From: Wohlfahrtiimonas populi
GTDB lineage: Bacteria > Pseudomonadota > Gammaproteobacteria > Cardiobacteriales > Wohlfahrtiimonadaceae
DNA: 46,124 nt
Direction: 5' to 3'
Assembly: GCF_002006795.1 (NCBI RefSeq)
Contig: NZ_MVDN01000002.1
Span: forward strand, 59,012-105,135
Part shown: positions 26,412 through 35,947 of the stretch, piece after piece
How the letters are laid out: the number at the start of each line of letters is the position of its first letter
How positions within the stretch are numbered: the stretch's first letter is position 1
The notes under the pieces: generated by a model
The model's database searches: none
What the model was told of the DNA's origin: nothing
The model's input: only the letters and a program-made list of their open reading frames with translations
Position numbers and translations under genes: made by a program

Positions 26412-27314
26412 CTAATCGTTATTTTTGGGATAACAGTTTTTACTAGAATCTACCAAAAACTCTATAATCTGACTTGTATATTGATCACCAAAAGCAGGCT
26501 GATAAAGTGCAGTGATGTGATAAGCACCTTCCGCTAGAATCAATCTACGCTTCTCCGCTTGCAACGCATATAATTGCTCACTATGTTGATATGGAATAAC
26601 CTGATCTACTTTCCCATGTAAAAACAATATCGGTAAATCATGCAATCCTGCCAGTGAATTATTAGCGCTATACTCGTTGCCTAATAAAATTCCTGAGCCT
26701 GATAATTTATCATTGGCAATAGCACTGTATGAATAAAATGTTGAATCTATAACAGCCGAACAAATCTTATTTTTCTGCACCAAAGGCATTTTTGCCAAAG
26801 CAGCTAATGCATTGTTTCCACCTAAACTCTGCCCCAATACAAAAATATTACTAGCCTGAATATCTTCTCGATTCAAAGCATAATTCATCACTGCTGTCGT
26901 ATCTTTATATAACCCTTCAATGGTTGGCAATATGGGATCAGATTGACCATAACCTCTATAATCAAATGTCAAAACATTATAACCAGCCTTTGGTAACCAT
27001 GAAATCAAAGACCAATGACTCGTAATATTCGCAGCATTGCCATGAACATGAATCACAGTACCTTTTGCTAATTTAGCATCCTGCATTCGCTCTTCATTAA
27101 TAACAGCTGGAACAAACCAACCATTTAACTGAACACCATCAGAACTTTCAATCGTAACAATTTCAAATTCTAAATCTTGCTGAGCAGGAGATCCGCCATA
27201 ATCCACACTATCAGGATAAAAGAACAAAGATTCTGCTTTGTCCTTCAAAAGAATAGAACAAAATAACAAGACGGCAAGGATTCCACTGATAATTACAATT
27301 TTCTTATAAAACAT
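26412..27314 (-). CDS. Membrane-anchored alpha/beta hydrolase
   Basis: A 300-residue serine hydrolase. An N-terminal hydrophobic segment (about 5-22) anchors it to the inner membrane or acts as a signal. The catalytic triad is Ser163 in GQSLGGNNAL, Asp237 in HGKVDQVIPY and His266 in EGAYHITAL, and the oxyanion region is VIHVHGNAANITSHW. This layout resembles the YfhR/ABHD13-like group of the S33 superfamily, whose substrates are not known. It begins 9 bases after the mepA stop codon, suggesting co-transcription with that peptidoglycan hydrolase and perhaps an envelope role. Confidence 0.85.
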   Translation of the reverse strand: MFYKKIVIISGILAVLLFCSILLKDKAESLFFYPDSVDYGGSPAQQDLEFEIVTIESSDGVQLNGWFVPAVINEERMQDAKLAKGTVIHVHGNAANITSHWSLISWLPKAGYNVLTFDYRGYGQSDPILPTIEGLYKDTTAVMNYALNREDIQASNIFVLGQSLGGNNALAALAKMPLVQKNKICSAVIDSTFYSYSAIANDKLSGSGILLGNEYSANNSLAGLHDLPILFLHGKVDQVIPYQHSEQLYALQAEKRRLILAEGAYHITALYQPAFGDQYTSQIIEFLVDSSKNCYPKNND

Positions 27315-27323
27315 CTTAAACCT

Positions 27324-28157
27324 TTATTGATTCAGAATAGTCCGACACATTGCTGGCATTACTTTTGGCGCAGGCTTACTTTTTGAAACAGTTGGCTTTT
27401 TAATGCCTAATGCTAAATCTGTTTGATCCTTAACCCAATTTTGTAAATCTGCATCACAACCAGATGTTTTTGCAACAGGTGCTTGTGGCTCACAGTCTTT
27501 TTGTCCTTTAGGGCAGACTAAACGCACGTGAAAATGTGAATCATGCCCAAACCAAGGGCGCACTTTATACAACCAACTTTTATCTTTTTCAGTTTCACAT
27601 AAATAAGCTTTAATCACAGGATTCACAAAAATACGTTCTGTTTTAGGATACAAGGCAGCTTGATGAATCAGATCACGATAATATGGTTGCCAATGCTTTG
27701 AAATCACCCCTTTCTTACCATCCACTAAAGATGGTGTTGCTAGATTTTCTCTCTGTTGTTTTGTTAATCCATCTTTCCCAATTGCTTCAAACCAAATATC
27801 AACATCTAAACCAATTTGATGACTGGAATGACCAAAATTCATAGGCCCGCCACGAGGCTGCGATAAATCTCCTAGAATGACAGTTTTATTTTGCATTTTT
27901 GCATATTGCCCCAATGATTCAATGAAGATCAATAAAGATTCATCACCGTAATTACGATTACGGCTTGGGCGCACTTGCTGAAATCCATCCCCATTAATGG
28001 GAATGACTTCACCACCAGAAAAACAGCCATTGGCATAGCTACCATATATTTTAGTCTGCTCCAATGTTGGTTTTTTAACTGTATGCCATGATGATTGTGC
28101 TAATGCTACAGAAGTAAATGTCAGTGATGATACTGCAAGTGTTTGGATGAGTTTCAT
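27324..28157 (-). CDS. mepA: Penicillin-insensitive murein endopeptidase
   Basis: Periplasmic LAS-family metallopeptidase that cuts D-Ala-meso-DAP cross-links in peptidoglycan. The 277-residue protein has a signal peptide (about 1-20, ending VALA) and the zinc ligands His113 and Asp120 in SSHQIGLDVDIWF, with HDSHFHVRLVCP supplying the C-terminal His; positions correspond to E. coli MepA His113, Asp120 and His211. Six cysteines in the mature part are placed as in family members with structural disulfides. A terminator of the upstream gene lies just before its start, so mepA and the hydrolase form their own unit. Confidence 0.95.
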   Translation of the reverse strand: MKLIQTLAVSSLTFTSVALAQSSWHTVKKPTLEQTKIYGSYANGCFSGGEVIPINGDGFQQVRPSRNRNYGDESLLIFIESLGQYAKMQNKTVILGDLSQPRGGPMNFGHSSHQIGLDVDIWFEAIGKDGLTKQQRENLATPSLVDGKKGVISKHWQPYYRDLIHQAALYPKTERIFVNPVIKAYLCETEKDKSWLYKVRPWFGHDSHFHVRLVCPKGQKDCEPQAPVAKTSGCDADLQNWVKDQTDLALGIKKPTVSKSKPAPKVMPAMCRTILNQ

Positions 28158-28170
28158 TATATTTATTCCA

Positions 28171-28198
28171 AAAAAAATCTGCCATGAAATGGCAGATT
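28171..28198 (-). terminator. Terminator of the hemH-ddh unit
   Basis: A 10-bp perfect stem (28176-28185 with 28189-28198), three-base loop. Seven T follow on the minus strand. Confidence 0.88.
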
Positions 28199-28227
28199 AT
28201 CATACTTATGTATTTACTCAATGAAGA

Positions 28228-29124
28228 TTAAACTAATGCTTTAATCCATTCATCGCGCTCACCTTCTAGGAAATCCACCATTGGGATTTCAATCAAAGTA
28301 TAAGCGCCACTTTGCAAACGAGTTGCTGCACGACCACTAGAAACCATCACTTGTGCTGTCAAGGCTGGATTATCGATAGACATCTTAAACATAAAGTTTT
28401 GGTTGCCTGTAGAACCCGAAACACCTTTACGTGTTAATTCCACGCCATGACCAACATCTTTCAATGCATCCACATCATCCACAAAACGAACATGTGTTTC
28501 ATCATTGATGAAGTAAGGATCTGTCTTGATCAAGTTTTCAACCACATCTGCCATTGCACCATCAGCCAATTCAACATAAACCAAACGGCGGTGAACACCT
28601 GCGCCTGTTGGCATTGTCATAGATAATGCATTTTTAACGCCATCAATCGCTTTAACAGCCACTGTATGCCCCATGCTCATGCCTGGACCAAAGTTAGTGT
28701 AAGTCATACCGCGTGGCGCCATTGCAATCAACATTGCACGCACGATTGAATCTGTACCTGGATCCCAACCTGAAGAAACAACGGCTACTGCGTTATATTT
28801 CTTTGCAACTTCTGCCAATTCAGTTTTAACATCCAAAATATTAGAGTGAATATCATAGCTATCCACTGTATGAATACCTTTCGCCAAAAATTCTTTTGCT
28901 TGTTTAGGTACTTCACGCGTTGGGATTGCTAAGAATGCTACGTCGATCTTTTCGCTAAACTCATCTACAGATTTCTTCACTTCTAACTGTGGATATTCTG
29001 CAATTGGTTCACCGCTACGGCGAATTGCACCCACCAAGTTGAAATCATTTGTGTTTAACAAAACATCGATAACTTTTAAACCTACGTTACCAGAGCCGAC
29101 AACAATAGCATTGATTTTATTCAT
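28228..29124 (-). CDS. ddh: meso-Diaminopimelate D-dehydrogenase, short (type II-like) form
   Basis: NADP-dependent enzyme that interconverts meso-diaminopimelate with tetrahydrodipicolinate plus ammonia, a one-step route to the peptidoglycan cross-linking residue and lysine. The 298-residue protein has an N-terminal Rossmann motif (VVGSGNVGLKVIDVL), the family stretch SSGWDPGTDSIVRAM, and FGPGMSMGHTVAVKAIDGV. Its length fits the short group typified by Symbiobacterium (299) rather than Corynebacterium (320). It lies 26 bases after hemH and ends at a terminator. The enzyme is uncommon in gammaproteobacteria, which normally use the succinylase route. A related amino acid dehydrogenase with another substrate cannot be excluded. 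Confidence 0.85.
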   Translation of the reverse strand: MNKINAIVVGSGNVGLKVIDVLLNTNDFNLVGAIRRSGEPIAEYPQLEVKKSVDEFSEKIDVAFLAIPTREVPKQAKEFLAKGIHTVDSYDIHSNILDVKTELAEVAKKYNAVAVVSSGWDPGTDSIVRAMLIAMAPRGMTYTNFGPGMSMGHTVAVKAIDGVKNALSMTMPTGAGVHRRLVYVELADGAMADVVENLIKTDPYFINDETHVRFVDDVDALKDVGHGVELTRKGVSGSTGNQNFMFKMSIDNPALTAQVMVSSGRAATRLQSGAYTLIEIPMVDFLEGERDEWIKALV

Positions 29125-29150
29125 CTAATTATGCTCCTTAAGCAGTAAAA

Positions 29151-30113
29151 CTAATTTGAATCCACAATAATTTGCTTCATCATTTCAATGTGTAGAGATT
29201 CAGTATTTAAACAAGGAATGAACTGATAATATTCACCGCCCTGCTCCATAAAGTAATCTCTATTCTCAACACCCATTTCTTCAATGGTTTCTAAACAATC
29301 CGAACTAAATCCTGGGCAGAATACCGCAACACGCTTAACACCTTGCGATGGTAAACTTGGCAAATATTCAAAAGAGTATGGTTTTAACCATTCAATCTTG
29401 CCGAATTTAGATTGGAAAACTGTTGTAATCTTAATGTCTGAACGACCCAAAGCTTCTGTGATCAAACGTGTTGTTTCCACGCATTGCTCATAATAAGGAT
29501 CACCCAAATCATACGTTCTTTTTGGCATACCATGATAAGACAAAACCAACTCATCAATAGTGGCATTTTCCAATGCTTTTTCTATTTGAACTTTACAAGC
29601 TTCAATGTATAAAGGATTACGGTAATAATCACTCAACATATGAATTTCAGGGAAATATCTACGATCCTTCAAAGTTCTTGCAGCGCAGTCAAATACTGTT
29701 GCTGTCGTTGCTGCACAATATTGTGGATACAAAGGTAAGATCACAATTTTATCGACTTTCTTAGCCAATAACTCATCTAAACCCTTTTGAATGGAAGGAT
29801 TGCCATAACGCATTGCCACAACCACTTCATAATTCTCTGGCAATACTTTTTCCAAAGCTGCCGCTTGATCTTGGGTAATGAAAAGCAATGGCGAACCACG
29901 CTCAGTCCAAACTGTTTCATAATTCTTTGCAGAATCTTTCGGTCTCGTCGTCAATACAAATAAATTTAAGATGAAAAACCAAATATATTTAGGCACTTCG
30001 ATCACACGAGGATCACTCAAAAATTCTCTTAAATATGTTCTAACATCTTTTGTGGTTGGTGATTCTGGCGTGCCTAAATTCACAAGCAATACGCCAATCT
30101 TACGCTGAGACAT
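29151..30113 (-). CDS. hemH: Ferrochelatase
   Basis: Inserts Fe2+ into protoporphyrin IX, the last step of protohaem synthesis, at the inner membrane. The 320-residue protein has the N-terminal GVLLVNLGTPESPT, the catalytic-His segment LSYHGMPKRTYDLGDPYYEQC and the C-terminal FCPGFSSDCLETIEE with the second conserved Glu region. Length matches E. coli HemH (320). It is the first gene of a two-gene unit with ddh. Other haem genes, hemC to hemY, lie about 6 kb away. Confidence 0.97.
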   Translation of the reverse strand: MSQRKIGVLLVNLGTPESPTTKDVRTYLREFLSDPRVIEVPKYIWFFILNLFVLTTRPKDSAKNYETVWTERGSPLLFITQDQAAALEKVLPENYEVVVAMRYGNPSIQKGLDELLAKKVDKIVILPLYPQYCAATTATVFDCAARTLKDRRYFPEIHMLSDYYRNPLYIEACKVQIEKALENATIDELVLSYHGMPKRTYDLGDPYYEQCVETTRLITEALGRSDIKITTVFQSKFGKIEWLKPYSFEYLPSLPSQGVKRVAVFCPGFSSDCLETIEEMGVENRDYFMEQGGEYYQFIPCLNTESLHIEMMKQIIVDSN

Positions 30114-30227
30114 TCCTAATTCCTATGGTTGAATCTAAAGAGAACCATTATGCATAAATAAATGTAAATGTGAAACATTCTCATATCATATTTATCAATT
30201 AGTCTGATTCACAAAATAGATAATAAA

Positions 30228-30290
30228 AAAACCATCATACAATGATGATGGTTTTAATGAAATCAAAAAGTTCAGTCAATTGCTGAACTT
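30228..30290 (-). terminator. Terminator region after aspS
   Basis: Two hairpins follow aspS on the minus strand: first 30268-30275 with 30283-30290 (8 pairs), then 30228-30238 with 30245-30255 (11 pairs), the latter followed by TTATTATC after a T run. The second is the likely intrinsic terminator. Confidence 0.82.
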
Positions 30291-30300
30291 CAACTATTGA

Positions 30301-32094
30301 TTAGCCTTCTTTCTTAGCTTCTGGCAATTTAATTTCCAATGCTAACTCTTTTAATTGCTTAGGATTCGCAACTGATGGTGCATTTGTCATCAGACATGAA
30401 GCTGTTTGTGTTTTAGGGAACGCAATCACTTCACGGATAGATTTAGAATGTGTCATCAACATGATTAAACGATCCAAACCGAATGCTAAACCTGCATGTG
30501 GCGGCGCACCGAATTTCAATGCATCTAACAAGAATGAGAATTTATCTTCTGCTTCTTCTTTAGAAATACCTAACAAGTCAAACACTTGATATTGAACTTC
30601 TGGTTGATAAATACGAACTGAACCACCGCCCAATTCTGTACCATTCAATACCATATCATATGCTTTTGCTACTGCATTTTCAGGATCATTTTTCAATGAC
30701 TCAATGCCGTGTTTGGGTGTTGTGAATGGATGGTGAACCGCAACATAACGCTTTTCATCTTCATCGTATTCAAACATTGGGAAATCAACAACCCACATTG
30801 GTGCCCATTCACAAGTGAACAAGTTCAAATCTTCGCCCAACTTGATGCGCAACGCACCAATTGCATCGTTTACGATCTTAGTTTTATCTGCACCAAAGAA
30901 GATAATATCGTTATCTTTTGCATTCGTTGCTTTGATTAAACCTTCGATTGTTGCATCATCCAAGAACTTAGTGATTGGTGATTGCAAACCTTCGCGACCT
31001 TCAGCCAAGTTGTTCACTTTGATGTAAGCCAAACCACGCGCACCATAACGAGCAACAAAGTTTGTTAATTCATCAATGTCTTTACGAGATAATTTATCTG
31101 CAGCATTTGGTACATTCAATGCAACAACACGGCCTTTTGGCATATTTGCAGCTTCACGAAATACTTTAAATTCAGTGGTCTTCATTACGTCTGTCACATC
31201 AGTAAATTCTAATGGAATACGTAAATCTGGTTTATCTGAACCATATTTGTATGCAGCTTCTGCATAAGTCATCACTGGGAATTCAGCAGCTAAATCAACA
31301 TTGATTGTTTGCTTGAATACTTTACGAATCATATCTTCAGCCATCGCCATGATGTCTGATTCTTCTAAGAATGAAGTTTCGATATCGATCTGTGTGAATT
31401 CAGGCTGACGATCAGCACGTAAATCTTCATCACGGAAACAACGAACGATTTGATAGTACTTATCAAAGCCACTCATCATCAAGATTTGTTTGAACAACTG
31501 TGGGCTTTGTGGCAATGCAAAGAATTCACCAGGATAAGTACGTGATGGTACTAAATAGTCACGTGCGCCTTCTGGCGTTGCTTTTGTCAAGAATGGTGTT
31601 TCGATGTCCAAGAAACCTGCATCATCCATATAATCACGGATTGCACGTGTTACTTTTGAACGCAACATCAAGTTACGTTGCATTTTTTGTCCACGTAAAT
31701 CTAAGTAGCGATATTTCAAACGAACTTCTTCAGAAGTTGCTTCATCATCGATTTGGAATGGCAACGCTTCAGATTTATTCAAAATTGTTAAACCTGTTGC
31801 TGCAACTTCAATCTTGCCTGATACCAATTTTTCATTGAACATATCAGCAGGACGCATACGAACTTTGCCCACAACTTGAATCACGAACTCATTACGAATA
31901 CGCTCAGCTTCTTTAAATTGATCAGCAGGTGTAAATTCAGGATCGATAACGATTTGAACGATGCCCTCACGATCACGAAGATCGATAAAGATCACACCGC
32001 CATGATCACGGCGACGATGAACCCAGCCCGTTAAAGTTACAGTTTGATCTAAAAGAGCTTCTGATACCAAGCCCGCATAATGAGAACGCATCAT
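30301..32094 (-). CDS. aspS: Aspartyl-tRNA synthetase
   Basis: Class IIb synthetase that charges tRNA-Asp. The 597-residue protein has an N-terminal OB-fold anticodon-binding domain (about 1-110, [19 protein letters not shown]), the flipping-loop and motif 2 region ([11 protein letters not shown] and [18 protein letters not shown]), the bacterial insertion domain, and motif 3 ([13 protein letters not shown]). Length matches E. coli AspS (590). The tail [18 protein letters not shown] is also typical. It lies downstream of fmdB on the minus strand, an arrangement also common in Pseudomonas. Whether it is discriminating or acts on tRNA-Asn too cannot be decided here. Confidence 0.97.
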   Translation of the reverse strand: MMRSHYAGLVSEALLDQTVTLTGWVHRRRDHGGVIFIDLRDREGIVQIVIDPEFTPADQFKEAERIRNEFVIQVVGKVRMRPADMFNEKLVSGKIEVAATGLTILNKSEALPFQIDDEATSEEVRLKYRYLDLRGQKMQRNLMLRSKVTRAIRDYMDDAGFLDIETPFLTKATPEGARDYLVPSRTYPGEFFALPQSPQLFKQILMMSGFDKYYQIVRCFRDEDLRADRQPEFTQIDIETSFLEESDIMAMAEDMIRKVFKQTINVDLAAEFPVMTYAEAAYKYGSDKPDLRIPLEFTDVTDVMKTTEFKVFREAANMPKGRVVALNVPNAADKLSRKDIDELTNFVARYGARGLAYIKVNNLAEGREGLQSPITKFLDDATIEGLIKATNAKDNDIIFFGADKTKIVNDAIGALRIKLGEDLNLFTCEWAPMWVVDFPMFEYDEDEKRYVAVHHPFTTPKHGIESLKNDPENAVAKAYDMVLNGTELGGGSVRIYQPEVQYQVFDLLGISKEEAEDKFSFLLDALKFGAPPHAGLAFGLDRLIMLMTHSKSIREVIAFPKTQTASCLMTNAPSVANPKQLKELALEIKLPEAKKEG

Positions 32095-32162
32095 AATTAA
32101 GATTACCTTTAAACGTTTTTTAAATTAAATGAGTATTTCTAGAAATAGGCACACAGCAAAGA

Positions 32163-32387
32163 TTAAGACGAACTTGAATCTTTATTGGCTAAATTCTTTT
32201 GGTTACTGGTTTTGAAATCAGTTTCATACCAACCTGAGCCCTTCAATCTAAAATTAGGTGCTGTCACTTGTTTAACCAAACGTGGTTCCTTGCATTCAGG
32301 ACATTCAGTTAACGGTTCAGCAGAAATTTTCTGTAATGCTTCTAATTCGTGACCACAGCTTTCACATTGATATTGATAAATTGGCAT
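32163..32387 (-). CDS. FmdB family zinc-ribbon protein
   Basis: A 74-residue protein with a CxxC...CxxC zinc ribbon: Cys8, Cys11, Cys29 and Cys32 (MPIYQYQCESCGHELE and LTECPECKEP). The start at 32387 gives the family-standard N-terminus MPIYQYQC and has GAGGAAAAC as ribosome binding site; a longer frame adds seven unconserved residues. FmdB-type proteins are putative regulators without proven function. The gene is upstream of aspS with 68 bases between them and is probably co-transcribed, as in many proteobacteria. The tail is Ser/Asn-rich. Confidence 0.9.
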   Translation of the reverse strand: MPIYQYQCESCGHELEALQKISAEPLTECPECKEPRLVKQVTAPNFRLKGSGWYETDFKTSNQKNLANKDSSSS

Positions 32388-32568
32388 GTTTTCCTCAAAC
32401 AAACTCACAACACAACAAAATCCGATAATTATACTGAATTTTTCAGTTCTTTTCAGTGAAATTATCAGATCTTTTTAATGCACTAATATTCAAAAATCCA
32501 TTCTGAACTTTCTCAAAAAATTTTACAATCTTATTATTCCAAAACTTGGGAAACAGAACACAAAAAAA

Positions 32569-32595
32569 CCCCAAAGGTTAGATCAACATTTGGGG
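32569..32595 (-). terminator. Terminator after ihfB
   Basis: A 7-bp stem (32569-32575 with 32589-32595) with a 13-base loop and seven T on the minus strand. Confidence 0.7.
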
Positions 32596-32618
32596 CTTAT
32601 CATTCGTCTAAATTGAAA

Positions 32619-32921
32619 TTAGTGAATTTTAAACTTGTTACGGCTATCGTTCACTTGTTCTCTTAACAATTTACCTGGTTTGAAATGAGTAGCGTATTTA
32701 CCGCTCAATTCAACTGCATCACCAGTTTTTGGGTTACGACCAATTTTAGGATCGCGATAACGCAAAGAGAAGCTACCAAAGCCACGAATCTCAATACGAT
32801 TGTTCGCAACTAAAGTATCACTCATGTGTTCTAAGATAAGCTTAACACCCTTTTCGATTTCCCCCGCTGGAATACGTGGGTATTTTGCGCTTAACTTTTC
32901 AATTAATTCCGACTTAGTCAT
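32619..32921 (-). CDS. ihfB: Integration host factor subunit beta
   Basis: DNA-bending nucleoid protein, acting as a heterodimer with IhfA. The 100-residue protein begins [18 protein letters not shown] and carries the DNA-contacting arm [26 protein letters not shown] (here noted by its core [18 protein letters not shown]), with Pro in the intercalating position. The beta rather than alpha subunit is supported by position: it follows rpsA, as in E. coli and many other proteobacteria. There are 238 bases between it and rpsA, including a terminator, so it probably also has its own promoter. Confidence 0.95.
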   Translation of the reverse strand: MTKSELIEKLSAKYPRIPAGEIEKGVKLILEHMSDTLVANNRIEIRGFGSFSLRYRDPKIGRNPKTGDAVELSGKYATHFKPGKLLREQVNDSRNKFKIH

Positions 32922-33101
32922 TCAATAAACCTCTTTTATACACTGACCCATTAATCTTAGTACAGAAATCAAGATTATTAGCTGATGTTTCAATAAATAA
33001 CAAGATAAAATATTTTATCATTATCAAAAATTTAAACAACAAAACAATCATCTTAATCCTAAAACATATTACACAAAATAATATATAAATTCGAGCAAAG
33101 A

Positions 33102-33133
33102 AAAAAGCCATTATTTAAAAATAATGGCTTTTT
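33102..33133. terminator. Strong terminator after rpsA
   Basis: A perfect 15-bp stem (33102-33116 with 33119-33133) with a two-base centre. T run on the minus strand; it separates rpsA from ihfB. Confidence 0.9.
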
Positions 33134-33159
33134 AATCAATTAGCTATATAAATTGATGA

Positions 33160-34830
33160 TTACTTATTCATTTCTGCTTTCAACAAATCACCCAAAGTAC
33201 CGCCTACAGCGCTCTTAGATGATGAGTTAGAGTAATCAGCGATTGCTTTAGCATCTTCAGCGTGATCTTTTGCTTTCACAGACAATACGATTGTACGATT
33301 TTTCTTGTCTACGTTTACAAATTTAGCTTCTACTGAATCACCAACGTTATATACGTTACGAACATCTTCTACTTTCTCGTTAGAAACGTCAGCTGCACGT
33401 AAAGAACCTTCTACGCCTTCGCCCAAATCAACTGTTGCTGATTTAGCGTCAACTGCAGTTACAGTACCAGTTACGATGCTGCCTTTTTCGTTAGCTGCTA
33501 AGAAGTTAGAGAATGGGTCTTGATCCAATTGCTTGATACCCAAAGAGATACGCTCACGTTCTGCATCAACTGCTAATACAACAGCTTCAACTTCATCGCC
33601 ACGCTTGAAGTTACGAACAGCTTCTTCACCTGTTTCGTTCCAAGAAATGTCAGACAAGTGAACCAAACCATCAATACCGCCATCTAAACCGATGAAGATA
33701 CCGAAATCAGTGATTGACTTGATTTGACCTGTAACGCGATCACCTTTGTTGTATTTGTCAGCAAATTCGATCCAAGGGTTAGTTGTTACTTGTTTCATAC
33801 CTAAAGAGATACGACGACGTTCTTCGTCGATTTCCAAGATTACAACTTCAACTTCTTCGCCGATTGTTACAACTTTAGCTGGGTTAACGTTTTTGTTAGT
33901 CCAATCCATTTCTGAAACGTGAACTAAACCTTCGATGCCATCTTCGATTTCTACGAAGCAACCGTAATCAGTAATGTTGCTTACAGCACCTTTAGTTTTC
34001 GCGCCCGCAGGGAAACGAACTGATAATTCGTGCCATGGATCGTTACCCAATTGTTTCAAGCCTAATGAAACACGGTTACGTTCACGGTCGAATTTCAACA
34101 ATACAACTTCGATTTCTTGACCGATTTCAACGATTTCAGAAGGATGACGAACACGTTTCCAAGCCATATCTGTGATGTGTAACAAACCATCGATACCGCC
34201 TAAGTCTAAGAACGCACCATAATCAGTTAAGTTCTTAACAACACCTTTAACTTTGTCGCCTTCTTTCAAGTTAGCCAACAATTCTTCGCGCTCTGCTGAG
34301 TATTCTTTCTCAACAACTGCTTTACGAGATACAACGATGTTGTTGCGCTTAGGATCTAACTTGATTAATTTAAGTTCTAATTCTTTGCCTTCTAAGTAAG
34401 AAGCATCACGAACTGGGCGAACATCTACTAAAGAACCTGGCAAGAATGCTTTGATTTCGCCGATATCAACAGTGAAGCCACCTTTAACTTTACCAGAAAT
34501 GATACCTTTAATGATTTCATCAGCTTCAAGAGACTTCTCAAGACGTCCCCAAATTTCTGCTTTCTTAGCTTTTTCGCGTGATAGACGAGTTTCACCCATA
34601 CCATCATCAACAGATTCAAGAACTACTTTAACTTTATCACCAACTTGTACTTCTACTTCACCATTTTCATTTTGAAATTGTTCTGTAGGAATACGGCCTT
34701 CACTTTTCAAGCCTGCGTCAACGATTACGAATTCTTTACCAATAGCAACTACTGCTACTTCGATGATTTCGCCAACTTCTGGTTTTTCTTGAACTGATTG
34801 TGCAAATAACTCAGCAAAACTTACTGTCAT
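33160..34830 (-). CDS. rpsA: 30S ribosomal protein S1
   Basis: A 556-residue RNA-binding protein that brings mRNA to the ribosome. It contains six S1 (OB-fold) repeats, visible as repeated GxVxxxTDYGxFVDLGGxxGLxH-type blocks, for example [20 protein letters not shown] and [20 protein letters not shown]; repeats 1 and 2 at the N-terminus bind the ribosome, repeats 3-6 bind RNA. Length equals E. coli S1 (557). It is 111 bases downstream of cmk, the conserved cmk-rpsA order. A strong terminator follows. Confidence 0.98.
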   Translation of the reverse strand: MTVSFAELFAQSVQEKPEVGEIIEVAVVAIGKEFVIVDAGLKSEGRIPTEQFQNENGEVEVQVGDKVKVVLESVDDGMGETRLSREKAKKAEIWGRLEKSLEADEIIKGIISGKVKGGFTVDIGEIKAFLPGSLVDVRPVRDASYLEGKELELKLIKLDPKRNNIVVSRKAVVEKEYSAEREELLANLKEGDKVKGVVKNLTDYGAFLDLGGIDGLLHITDMAWKRVRHPSEIVEIGQEIEVVLLKFDRERNRVSLGLKQLGNDPWHELSVRFPAGAKTKGAVSNITDYGCFVEIEDGIEGLVHVSEMDWTNKNVNPAKVVTIGEEVEVVILEIDEERRRISLGMKQVTTNPWIEFADKYNKGDRVTGQIKSITDFGIFIGLDGGIDGLVHLSDISWNETGEEAVRNFKRGDEVEAVVLAVDAERERISLGIKQLDQDPFSNFLAANEKGSIVTGTVTAVDAKSATVDLGEGVEGSLRAADVSNEKVEDVRNVYNVGDSVEAKFVNVDKKNRTIVLSVKAKDHAEDAKAIADYSNSSSKSAVGGTLGDLLKAEMNK

Positions 34831-34941
34831 AATATGTACTCTGTAAATGATCGCCTCGAAATACTTACTAAAATTCGGTATTCAATTTGATCGGGTTAAA
34901 TTGAAAAAACAAAAGGCAATAACAATAGTTATCACCACCAA

Positions 34942-35622
34942 TTATGCTTTAATTAGTTCTCTATCAATGACCAACTGCCAAACTTGGTTAAAAACCTCAT
35001 CACGCGTTGAGTCAGATGTATCAATAATTACAGCATCATGAGCAGGTACTAAAGGAGAAACTGATCGATTCTGATCACGCTCATCTCGCATTTGTATCTC
35101 GCCCAAAATCTGCGCAATATTAACAGATTCTCCCGCACAAATCAACTCTTTATATCGTCTTTCGGCACGAACTTCTGCACTTGCTGTTAAGAATATTTTC
35201 AAAGATGCTTCAGGAAAAACTACCGTTCCCATATCACGCCCATCAGCTATTAATCCTGGTGAAACAGCTCGATCTCTTTGGTAATGAAATAGTGCCTCAC
35301 GAATTTTTGGATGTTTAGCAATAATGGATGCACTACTGCCAGTAATTTCTAAACGTAAACGCGATGTTACATTCTCATTGCATACATATATTTGTACTTT
35401 TTCAGCTTCAATATTTACAGTCATTGAAAATTCAGGGATCTTAGCAACTAATAAATCTTCATTTTCTAAGTCTAATTCTTGATTTAAAGCAAAGATTGCA
35501 TACGCACGATAAATCGCCCCTGAATCCAATAAATGCCAACCCAATTTTTGTGATAATTTCAATGCAAGTGTGCCTTTGCCAACACCACCAGGTCCGTCAA
35601 TTGTTACGACAGGAACAACCAT
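34942..35622 (-). CDS. cmk: Cytidylate kinase
   Basis: Phosphorylates CMP and dCMP with ATP in the cytosol. The 226-residue protein starts with the P-loop VTIDGPGGVGKGTLALKL, and contains LLDSGAIYRAYA, ISRDMGT-like DGRDMGTVVFPEA and RAERRYKEL, all family features. Length matches E. coli Cmk (227). The ribosome binding site TTAAGGAGTAGTGA is strong. It lies 20 bases downstream of a small lipoprotein gene and upstream of rpsA, so the four genes lipoprotein-cmk-rpsA-ihfB may share transcription. Confidence 0.96.
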   Translation of the reverse strand: MVVPVVTIDGPGGVGKGTLALKLSQKLGWHLLDSGAIYRAYAIFALNQELDLENEDLLVAKIPEFSMTVNIEAEKVQIYVCNENVTSRLRLEITGSSASIIAKHPKIREALFHYQRDRAVSPGLIADGRDMGTVVFPEASLKIFLTASAEVRAERRYKELICAGESVNIAQILGEIQMRDERDQNRSVSPLVPAHDAVIIDTSDSTRDEVFNQVWQLVIDRELIKA

Positions 35623-35642
35623 TCACTACTCCTTAACTATTA

Positions 35643-35828
35643 TTAAAATGAAACGCCTGTGCGAATGCTGCCATAAACTTCAGGGCCATCTCCCATATTG
35701 GAAATGCCAACTCTGCTGCCATTGTCGCCACGAGACATTTCAGCTTCACCCACTGCTTTTGCAGAACTGCATCCTGCAACAAACATCATCGTTACGAATA
35801 AAAAGATATATTTTGTATAATTTTTCAT
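35643..35828 (-). CDS. Small lipoprotein of unknown function upstream of cmk
   Basis: A 61-residue protein with a lipoprotein signal: MKNYTKYIFLFVTMMFVAGC, with Cys20 as the lipidation site (VAGC lipobox). The mature part has only about 40 residues, rich in Gly, Ser and Met, with no recognised domain. A GGAG ribosome binding site and the 20-base gap to cmk support a real gene. Ser residues at +2 and +3 after the Cys suggest outer-membrane sorting rather than inner-membrane retention (no Asp at +2). I do not recognise the family. It is divergent from hemC. Confidence 0.75.
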   Translation of the reverse strand: MKNYTKYIFLFVTMMFVAGCSSAKAVGEAEMSRGDNGSRVGISNMGDGPEVYGSIRTGVSF

Positions 35829-35947
35829 AATTATTCTCCATTCAAGCTAACTAATATACGGGCCATTATATAACCAAGGCTATAAGTTTTGCTCTAATTA
35901 TTGTATTCTATTCAGGTTATACAATTTTTATATGATGAGAATGTGAG

